64,000 bases of DNA, taken from contig OZ026842.1 of the NCBI GenBank assembly GCA_964023205.1, positions 32,810,992-32,874,991 of the forward strand, written 5' to 3'. How positions within the stretch are numbered: position 1 is the stretch's first letter; the number at the start of each line of letters is the position of its first letter. Under the pieces are notes generated by a model, which did not search any database, was not told the origin of the DNA, and saw only the letters and a program-made list of their open reading frames with translations. Positions 55,525-64,000 of the stretch are shown piece after piece. Made by a program: the position numbers and the translations under genes. Origin of the DNA: Lutraria lutraria. Lineage: Eukaryota > Mollusca > Bivalvia > Venerida > Mactridae.

Positions 55525-58500
55525 TCACAAACAGATGATGATTAATCCTGCTGTAGCAGTTGATCCACCGAAGAAATAAAACGTTGCTGAGTATGTATTC
55601 GTCACATCGTACAATAATCCTGATATACAAAAATATAACATTGTTATTATTAATGAAGAAACATAAATTTCATCATATTTGATTTTTGGGAGGCGATATT
55701 TGCCAATGATGTCAGTTTTTTTCAAATCACTATTTTCATTAATGCACATCTTGACACCTTGCCTTAGTGCCGACCATGTTGTTTTTAGTTTGTATTTAGG
55801 TTTATCAGGACGTTTATCGACAGATGTTCGTGTGCAGCAAGAAGTTTGGCCGTGACGAGCACCACATTCCTATACATGTATAAGTCAAGAATCGGGCGTG
55901 CGGAATGATATTTGAATATCTTAGACACAACTGACAAGGCTACTGATGTGACTTGCTCGGATCTGTCTTTCCCGAGTATCTTACCCAATATCTATGGATC
56001 AACAATTCTGTGCTCAGCCAGTGGACACAATCGTATACATAATTTAATTTATAGAACTAATGCTAAGTATAAAACATCATCATGTGTTGTCAATTATAAA
56101 ACAATTTGCAAAGTAACATGGTATGTCACATGACGCCATAAGTATTCATACACTATTAAACTTCAACACTGACTTATGACTAAATCAGATAAAACCTCTG
56201 TTTAGTATAAGATAAATAACAAGGAAATTTGTTTTTTAGGAGCGAAGCTCCGATAGCTATACACTACTTTTTTACTTACAATTAAGTGACGCCTCTTAGA
56301 TCCGCTTTGAAAAATAGTACATATACCACTTGTTGTACAAGTATACATTGCAGACTTTACTGTTTCGATAAAAGTCGGAAATATATTGCAGGATTCTGTT
56401 GATCTTACCCATGCTTGTACTGACCTGCAAATGGTGGTCCAATCAATGCACCAAGTCCACCGAACAAGTAGCTAAGTCCTATGGCATCAGTTAATCCAGA
56501 AACACCGACAATGTCAAGCAACACTACTGAAGTTAACGACACAGTTGTACCTTCATAGAGAGAAGTAGAAAAAAATATATTTATGTAAAGTCAAACCTAC
56601 GAAAAAGAGCACCCTTGTGGAAGACAAAATGTGGACTTTATTGACAGGTGATCTGTATTCGGAAGTCATATTGTTCAAAATAATCAACGACGGTTTTTAA
56701 AAAAGGTCTTTATTTACAGGGTGGCCTATATTTACAGGGTGGTCTATATTTACAGGGTGGCCTATATTTACAGGGTGGCCTATATTTACAGGGTGGCCTA
56801 TATATAAACATATTTAACTGTATATTTATTTTGATAGCATATAAAAGTTTATTATTGGTAAGCAAAAACAATAATCGTGTTTATCATTTGAGATATTGGA
56901 CGCTATTGATATGTATCTCGCCGTATAATCATGCCATAATACGTGTGTGATATATTCAACCGCGAAATTACATCTGTCTGAGCTGACATATTCGTCTGCT
57001 CAATTTCACAGTCAAAACATAAACGTATACCTTACAAAATACAATGTAATGGAACTACAAATTATGATATCATCAGAAACATCATCACGATCATCATCAT
57101 CGCAATCAACGTACTTCTGCTCATAATCATTATCATCAACAGCATCATTATTTCAATTATAAAGACGACCATCATCATCATCATCAAGATCATGATCAAC
57201 AGCATCTACATAATGACCCCAATCATCACGATCATAATTAATATGAATAGCATCATTGTCGTCGTAACCATCATTATTACAACACATTTCTAGTTTCAAC
57301 CTAAACTTTCACTTTCAGTGTTACATTATTTTATTCGATCTGTGACATATTCGGCTCAACATGCGTGACTTTGTAATTATTTTTCGTAATTTGCATATTT
57401 TTTTGTATGTGCTTAACGACGTTTTTTCAACGATGTTTCAGATAAATACGGCGACCGGTTCACCTAAAAACAGTTTTCCCGGACTGTATTCTAACCAGTA
57501 CTAACAATCGTAATTACTCGGGCATTTCCGTAACTGAGAAATACGCCTCGTACATAAGTGCAGGGTTACAACAATTTACCCATGAAAATTCCAAATAACG
57601 CAGCATAAACCATCAAAGACCAGTATGTATCCAACCAAGGACAAATGGCTGTACTTACACCTGACGATATCAGCATTATCTTGAATAATAAGTTTCTGGA
57701 AAATAAAAAATATCATTGAATAGAATCAAACGATACCTTTTGTATCATGTACCTATCTTAGTGTGTTATATTGGGAATTAGTTTGAAATCTACAGTGATT
57801 TTATAGCTATACCAATCTGAACTTTGGCTTTTAAAAAACGCCAAACATTAACAAAGTACTGAAAAAACTCATGGAAGCTGAACGTACATAAACTTGCTTA
57901 GCAACATGGAACGGGAACCAGTTTGACAATTACATGACGGATGTAGAAAACATAGTACTTTGGTCCGCATCAAAATTCATGCGCACCGAGCGAGTGACGG
58001 CTATGGGAAGTTTAGCTTCCAAAAATGAAACATAAACGGCGTAAATGAAGTGGTTGGTGGTGGTGTAACTTGTAGTAATTTTTTTTTCGAATGATTTTCT
58101 TTTTCAGTCTATTTATATAAGTTGCAGTATTTTACAATAGGTAATTGAGCTGATCACTGGCCTCGCTATTCCTAAAGATACTTTTAAACTTACTCCGAAG
58201 AAAATTTGACTTTCTAAATATGCTGAGTAAGTCAAATTTATTGCTTAATGACTTTGAGAGCTGCATATCAAGTCGAATTAAAAAAATGTTTCTGGACACC
58301 CGATTTTACCTTAAATTCCACCGTGACTTTTTACTAGACCCGAGTGTCTCACTTTTTACCTTTCCACACGCTTTCATGAACAATGATGTGAAGAAAAATA
58401 AATACACTACCTATCCTACCATCTTTAATGAACATACATGTACTAGTACATCCAGAAACAAACATCTTTAAGCCTAACATAAGTGACGGACCGGCCAACG

Positions 58501-61500
58501 AATGACAAATGTATAGCCAGTCGCTAAATATGATATAACGCTAAATAATTTAAAATATTATAAGATTTTAACTACGATACATTAATAAGCAGGTAATATG
58601 CATACATTATAATATTGTGATTCTATAATAATAAATAAATACATTTATATGATGAGTCCTAGATACTGACATATTTGAAGCACATCGTAAATCGTTATCT
58701 TTCTTCTGGTTACGTGCTTATTGAAGATAAAGAAGGCAGGTAGAGATTAAAAATTATTTTTTTTCACTATTTTTGAAAGCGTGAGGATGCAAAAAGGGTA
58801 CCAGTGTATAAACCGTTCATTGGGCCAAATAAAAAGTGAATGTTCGCGGGGAGAATTAGGTTAGGTCGGTTAACCAGAAACTAGTTTTTATCCTAGCCTA
58901 ATTTAGAAGCAATTTTGTAGGTTCTTTATATTTGTAATTTCTCACCTGTTAACGCCGGGTCTGTCGGCAAGGTAACCAAGGATAATACGACCAGACGTAC
59001 TAGATATACCAATAGTGGATACGAGCCAAGCTGAATCTTTCTCTTCAATATCTATATACCATAGGACAATGTATTATTTAAGATTAGTTATATTTAGAAT
59101 GAATAAGTTAATAATCTAAAGTTAAGTAAAGATTTATTTTGTAATTATACAATACAATGATAGATTTTATTCTTATATTTATATATATATATTGTATATA
59201 TAATGGCAATGTACATTGCATACGTCAATAAAAAAAGAAGTAATTAACGAAATGTCACAATTTTAACGACAAGTGCTACATTTAACGACAATGGCTACAG
59301 TTTACTATACGTTGCAACGTTTCAAGGTGCCACAGGCGACACGTAACTGTAAAATATGACGTCATGATTCTGACGTTTACTAGGATATAAAAAACGAAAT
59401 CGATTCAAAGTGTACGTTTTATTGAAACACTAGTTACTATGAAATACTGAAAAACCTCAATTTTTAGACCACCTCTATGAACAAATATATATTTTCGCTT
59501 TTAAGATGGTCATTTCATTCAATGGGAATTTAAAACACACAGTCAAATCTGTTTGACGGCTACCTCCGAATAAAAGCCATCTTGTGAATACAGGTAATTC
59601 TTTAATTAAGAACCAAATGACCCCCAAATAGATACCACATTACGTCTTACTCAAAGGTGGCCTTTGTACACAGGTTTGACAGTATTTAAAAACCGGTCCG
59701 AAAGTATATGGCAGTCATGAGCTGGCTTTTAGATTGAATACTTATGTCGCTATTCGTTTGCATTTTAAACACCAATGTATTATCCTTGATCAATCATGTT
59801 AATATGAACGGACTCTACTTCTCTAAGATAAAAAGATTATAGAGTTATTATAACATTCATACTCACTGTGTATCTTTGCTTTATCTGGTAAAAAAATAAA
59901 AGGAATATATGCTCCTCCAACAAATAAAAATTGAGACACAAAAAATAGAACAGTATTTCTCCTCTTCAATAATATTCCATATCGAGTCAATGTCGACTTC
60001 TTGTCTGAATTGGTAATATCGTTTTTATGCTCCTCCTTGAGATCCGCAACTTGTTCTTTTTCCCTGCGCTTAATTTCTATGTTATATGTACGGTCACATT
60101 TCTTCTTATTTCCACTTACTTCGCATTCAGAGCTTAGCTTTTCGATTACATGTGTATCATTCCGTTCGTTATCTTTACTTGGGTTCAACAGAAACACCGT
60201 TTGCTCTTCTTGCTGGCGCTCGTGCTTCAAAGACAGATACACTTTGTTTTCACTTGCCTGTGAAGCAGTTTTCTCTTGCGGTCTGACAAGTTTCTCTGAC
60301 TCGTGCTCCATGTCTGGCATCGATGGGACTTCGTGACTTAAGGCCAAAGTTCGATACAGGAGACAACAGGGTAAAGAGTTAAGCATCAGCCCCGAGAATA
60401 TCAACAGCGAACCCTTCAAGCCATATTCTTGTAGCAAGTATTCAGCCAAAGGACTGAAAAGTATAATAACCAATCTTCATTTTGATAAGTCGTAAAACAT
60501 TTATCTCTGGATACCCGATTTATCCTAATCTCCCCGGGACCCCATACTTTTTATCAGGCCTGAGGAATGGTACATCCACTGTCTCTCGAGTTTACCTTCA
60601 AGTTCCACATGCTTACAAGAATACGAAAAATCATGAAAATAAAACAAAATCCCTACCTACCGACCCTGAGCATGTAATTAGAAACAACAAAACGAAAATA
60701 CGACTTAGCATGTTTTCTAATCATTTTTTCTTTAACCATATCGTTTATCGTATTTGGCATTTCTCTACCTCAAATGTCCCCAACGAGAAATACTAGTAGA
60801 GAGAAAGAAAAAAGCTGTATGATGCAATGTGCTGTCTTACTATGCTGGTAAAAAATCGTTTCATTTTCTAAAAAAAAAGCAACAGAAAAAATATCTGCCG
60901 TCATACTAATTAAGATTCGTATTGTAATCTCAAATTGTTCTTGATTCATTATTTTCTAAAAAAATACAATTCTGTCATTATACTAAGATGTGTATTGCAA
61001 TCTCAGGTTGTTATTTATTTGAATATCACAATTATGGAAACTAAGAGTACAAGATGTCAGCGTCATACGAAGAATATGACACCAATAAAAATGTACCAAT
61101 TTTGTATAGAGTGTATATACCTTGACACGAAGCTACCAATACCACAGCCAGAAAAGGTGAATCCTGTTGCCACACCTCGGTACTTATTGAAATAAACGGT
61201 GACACTTACCACGGTCGGCAAAAATATTAATCCAATTCCTGCACCTGTAATTAGAATTAAATGATAACTAAAAAGACGAGAATTGGTTTTCAAGGCCGAC
61301 ATAAAAAAAACTATACTCGTATGTTTGCAATTACACCACCCAAGTTTAAAATTTTGGATAGGTAGGCGGGTAGGACTTTTTTTATTATATTTATTTTGAA
61401 ACAAGACTGAGTAAAAAGCATACACTTGATTAGATTTTTCAATTAAAACAATTTAATAGCTTGAAGTATATAGTATATTGGAAAAGATATGCAAATCGAG

Positions 61501-63094
61501 AATGTCTATTTGTGGTCCTCGTACTGTAAATAATCCTGACTTAAAACGGTTAAAAAAGTCATTTTTCAGGGTTGCTCACGTTAGGGCAAACATTCACACT
61601 AGTATTTGTATTCTTGGCTTAAATGAATTAAGAGATTAATTGATTGATCTATCGATATATTAATCATTTGATTGATTATTCGATTGGTTGATTGATTGAT
61701 GATCGAGCGAATGAGTGACTGACAGATTGATTGATTGAATGAGTAAATAATGGAAAAGAGACATGTTTTACCAGTTAATACACCCATGGTTAAATACAGC
61801 ACGTAGATATTCGGAGCAAACAAACTAAGGAAAAGTCCAAGAAAGGCCAGACCAGTACCAAAGGACCCAACTCTTTGACATCCGCATCTGTGTACCAAAC
61901 TGCTGGCAAAGGGACCTGAAACAAAGGATATCAACCAACGACCAATATTGTACATTTCCACGTCTTCATTAAATCATTAACGCATATGTACACTTCAACC
62001 AAAACAATTCCTAATCCAAACTCCTCCCATTAAGGCCATACTTTTTGCTCATTGGACTTATTTAACTCCTCCCATTAAGGCCATACTTTTTGCTCATTGG
62101 ACCTATTTAACTCCTCCCATTAAGGACATACTTTTTGCTCATTGGACCTATTTAACTCCTCCCATTAAGGACATACTTTTTGCTCATTGGACCTATTTAA
62201 CTCCTCCCATTAAGGACATACTTTTTGCTCATTGGACCTATTTAACTCCTCCCATTAAGGACATACTTTTTGCTCATTGGACCTATTTAATTCCTCCCAT
62301 TAAGGACATACTTTTTGCTCATTGGACCTATTTAACTCCTCCCATTAAGGACATACTTTTTGCTCATTGGACCTATTTAAGAAAGTTTGTTCCTCTGAGT
62401 TAAATGACGTTTTTCAACATCTTTAAATATACACGTACTCGTATATAGGACGGCCGTTTCATATATAGTCAGTTTCTAACCTATCCTTCCACACGCAAGC
62501 GGTAACTTTCTCCACATACAGTGGTCAATCGATGTTTTTGTCAAATATTGGTAGAAGGGTATGACTTACCGGTAACCGCGGCCAGGATTCGAACACGCCG
62601 GGTTACAAGTCCAGTGTACTAAACACTGGACCAAGGCAGCGGCAGTAAAGCAGATATATACTATAACATTACATGATGATAATAATATCTTTATTTATAA
62701 ATATAGAAGGTGTACACATTAAGTAGATATACAAACATTTTACTGATTTTCAATGAAAACATGCAAAATAACATTTAACTAATACGAACTATTAAAGTTA
62801 ATAGACCAACCACTTTGATGAATGTCTGAATATCAGATACAAGAGAAGCTTACCCATTAAAAAAAGACAGCCGGTGATTATTGATGGTATCCATGCAATC
62901 GCTGACTTACTTCCGCCATATATGTCTTCTATTGATATGAAATACATGCCAAGCGAGTAAATAAAGCCATGTGTTATGATATGCGCCATAAAAGCGGCAA
63001 TCATAATTACCCAGCTCCAATTACTGTCAACCTCAGAAGAATGGTTCGTTCTACTACCAACAGTAGTTCTATGTCTCTCTACCTCATTAACCAT
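55525..63094 (-). CDS. MCT-C: SLC16-like (monocarboxylate transporter family) protein, 8 exons
   Basis: Third paralogue, predicted 12-helix carrier, substrate unknown. Minus-strand exons: 63094-62854, 61915-61772, 61244-61121, 60453-59867, 59051-58946, 57695-57580, 56550-56425 and 55619-55525. GT-AG throughout, with the same phases as MCT-A and MCT-B, giving 512 residues. The N-terminus is extended (MVNEVERHRTTVGSR...) before the TM1 signature DSNWSW (23-28). The frame stays open nine bases upstream, but only by a TTG. TM5 signature YFNKYRGVATG, with Thr where MCT-A and MCT-B have Cys; TM8 GR near 386-387 and LADRPG. The TM6-TM7 loop is about 130 residues, rich in Lys, Glu and Arg. It ends directly after TM12 (IIICL), as in MCT-B. 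It lies in the same orientation as MCT-B, about 12 kb upstream of that gene's start. Intron 2 retains sequence in common with MCT-B intron 2. Confidence 0.94.
56714..56806. repeat. 18-bp tandem repeat (five copies)
   Basis: TTACAGGGTGGCCTATAT repeated five times with one C-to-T change. It sits inside a longer dispersed-repeat fragment (56590-56810). MCT-C intron 6. Confidence 0.9.
57060..57290. repeat. Degenerate ATC/GAT microsatellite
   Basis: Multiple CATCATCATC stretches interrupted by CAGCATC and CGATCAT. MCT-C intron 6; comparable to 31288-31385 in MCT-A intron 4. Confidence 0.8.
57405..57512 (-). mobile_element. tRNA-derived SINE, family 1, body fragment
   Basis: GTGCTTAACGACGTTTTTTC, CCGGTTCACCTAAAAACAG and GTATTCTAACCAGTACTAAC match the 3' body of family 1. 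The tRNA head is absent. Confidence 0.65.
57850..58045 (+). repeat. Dispersed repeat R4, copy
   Basis: CTCATGGAAGCTGAACGTAC, AACATGGAACGGGAACCAGT and GTCCGCATCAAAATTCATGC. The best-preserved copy in the window. MCT-C intron 5. Confidence 0.75.
58285..58485 (+). repeat. CATGT-ACCAGAA family repeat copy
   Basis: TTTCTGGACACCCGATTTTA, CTTTTTACTAGACCCGAGTG, CACACGCTTTCATGA and TCCAGAAACAAACATCTTTA occur in the order seen in the related copies. MCT-C intron 5. Confidence 0.55.
58700..58885 (-). repeat. CATGT-ACCAGAA family repeat copy, inverted and complete
   Basis: TCTGGTTACGTGCTTATTGA at one end and GGTCGGTTAACCAGAAACTA at the other give inverted TCTGGTTA ends about 175 bp apart, suggesting a small TIR element. 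MCT-C intron 5. Confidence 0.6.
60500..60690 (+). repeat. CATGT-ACCAGAA family repeat copy
   Basis: CTCTGGATACCCGATTTATC, CCCCGGGACCCCATACTTTT, CCTACCTACCGACCC and GAGCATGTAATTAGAAACAA. MCT-C intron 3. Confidence 0.55.
61640..61745. repeat. ATTG-type microsatellite
   Basis: ATTGATTGAT units with interruptions, about 30 bases downstream of the MCT-C exon 2 donor. Confidence 0.8.
62019..62380. repeat. 45-bp tandem repeat, eight near-identical copies
   Basis: AACTCCTCCCATTAAGGACA begins each unit and ATTGGACCTATTT closes it. Copies start every 45 bp from 62019 to 62334, with only a handful of substitutions. MCT-C intron 1. Confidence 0.95.
62395..62645 (-). mobile_element. tRNA-derived SINE, family 1, full-length copy
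   Basis: Body TTAAATGACGTTTTTCAACA, GTAACTTTCTCCACATACAG and GAAGGGTATGACTTACCGGT, then the inverted head GGATTCGAACACGCCGGGTT...CCAGTGTACTAAACACTGGA. This is the best reference copy in the window. MCT-C intron 1. Confidence 0.8.
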
Positions 63095-64000
63095 TTTCTT
63101 CAACAGTGATTGTTATTCCTCTTCAATCTCTTTGCATCTACAATAGTCACACAATGTATTACATGTAGAGGTGTTTATACAGTAAACCTTTACATGCAGT
63201 CAGACCTGAGAACAAATGCCACCCTAGGGAAAGACAATATATGACCTTTATTGGTTTGTGGCCTATATTTGGAGAGTGTATATTTTGTTCTAAATAATCA
63301 GTGATGATTATAAAAAGAGTTGCCTTGATTCACAGGGTGGCCTTTATCAGGAGGTGGTCGCACACACTGTATATAAAACAATCATTTAGAGGTTCACAGT
63401 TCATAACGATAATACGAGATAACCAGGCAATTACTTCAAGTATCAACATTGAATGACGTTTAGACTACACGTAAAGCAAACAAATAATCTCTAGTGACAA
63501 AACATTGCTAACTTCTGTTGCAAAAACTGCGTGCAAGTATAACCTAATTTAAGTTTATTTACCTTACAATAGTTACTAAAAACAAGGTTAATATACTATA
63601 ATAATATTAATATTCCTACTTAAATGGCATATCAAGAAATATTACGAGTATATCATAAAACTTGTGACTTAATACACAGGTAGGTCTGAATTGTAAGACA
63701 TGCTAGAATAGTTTTATTCTATACTTTATGTTATTATATTATCACATGTTTCGCTATAGTATTTGTTATGCCAATGTGGAAGTCTCTTTACAGTATAGGT
63801 TAAGTTAACTTTGTTTATTGTAATGTCGCCCATGTTAAAACCAGCCGAGTTGGCTTATGAGACACCAATATTTTGTGCGCACAGTACCTATATACCGACT
63901 CCCTTTATTTTTCGCCGGGGGCCTCGTTGAGATGCACATACAGTAACCATTATTTGACTAAATGGCAATCTCTCCTGGGGTTCGAGCCTTCACATTCCGG
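63095..64000. other. MCT-C upstream region
   Basis: Expected 5' UTR and promoter of MCT-C. It contains a GGTGGCCTTTATCAGGAGGT dispersed-repeat fragment (63195-63375). At the right edge is a B-box-like GGGGTTCGAGCCTTC, perhaps the start of another SINE. No other gene is seen. Confidence 0.5.

Noticed and set aside
60001..60336. 111-codon plus-strand ORF
   Set aside because: Antisense shadow of MCT-C exon 4.
62019..62380. 45-bp regular repeats as a CRISPR-like array
   Set aside because: There are no spacers between units; it is a plain tandem repeat in an intron.
62575..62640. Possible tRNA gene on the minus strand
   Set aside because: The head is joined to the repeated family-1 SINE body and the arms are degenerate.

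Overview
This is an animal nuclear window. Protein-coding exons are split by GT-AG introns, non-coding DNA is AT-rich, and transposon debris is dense. The best guess is a bivalve mollusc, possibly a scallop or mussel relative. That rests on tRNA-derived SINEs, a dispersed repeat carrying the AAGGTCAAGGTCACAGTGAC core, Jockey-like LINE remnants and frequent ACATGTA motifs that I associate with bivalve genomes. No species can be named from the sequence alone.

Layout. (1) 0-7.6 kb, minus strand: the first eight coding exons of the translation initiation helicase eIF4A; its 3' end lies beyond the left edge. The introns carry a ~213-bp tandem repeat. (2) 7.6-23 kb: no intact host gene. It holds at least three decayed non-LTR retrotransposon copies, a rearranged LINE tail, a second ~215-bp tandem array, foldback elements and SINEs. 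(3) 23.2-35.2 kb, plus strand: MCT-A, an eight-exon SLC16-like major-facilitator transporter. Its first intron holds a 1.26-kb giant inverted repeat and a 1.8-kb purine-rich minisatellite. (4) 37.2-43.3 kb, minus strand: MCT-B, a paralogue facing MCT-A tail to tail. (5) 43.6-55 kb: a gene-poor stretch with SINEs, foldbacks and a 1.09-kb terminal-inverted-repeat element bounded by a 9-bp direct repeat. (6) 55.5-63.1 kb, minus strand: MCT-C, a third paralogue.

I assembled all four genes exon by exon, and every junction keeps the reading frame with GT/AG borders. The three transporters have the same seven intron phases (1,1,2,1,2,1,1) and identical lengths for exons 2, 3, 5, 6 and 7 (144, 124, 106, 116 and 126 nt). 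Their products are 518, 492 and 512 residues. They differ mainly in the N-terminus, the hydrophilic loop between TM6 and TM7, and the C-tail. MCT-B and MCT-C also share recognisable intron-2 sequence and the same 95-nt last exon, so their separation looks younger than the split from MCT-A. The cluster is a local gene-family expansion, presumably for proton-coupled or facilitated transport of small organic acids or related solutes; the substrate cannot be read from the sequence.

The most unusual structures are two: the 1.26-kb foldback inside MCT-A intron 1, which would give a very long RNA hairpin in the pre-mRNA, and the 53.3-54.4 kb element, whose inverted ends are built of repeated GGACAAAAGCTCCCC units and which is flanked by a 9-bp duplication, suggesting a Mutator/Foldback/Rehavkus-like transposon.
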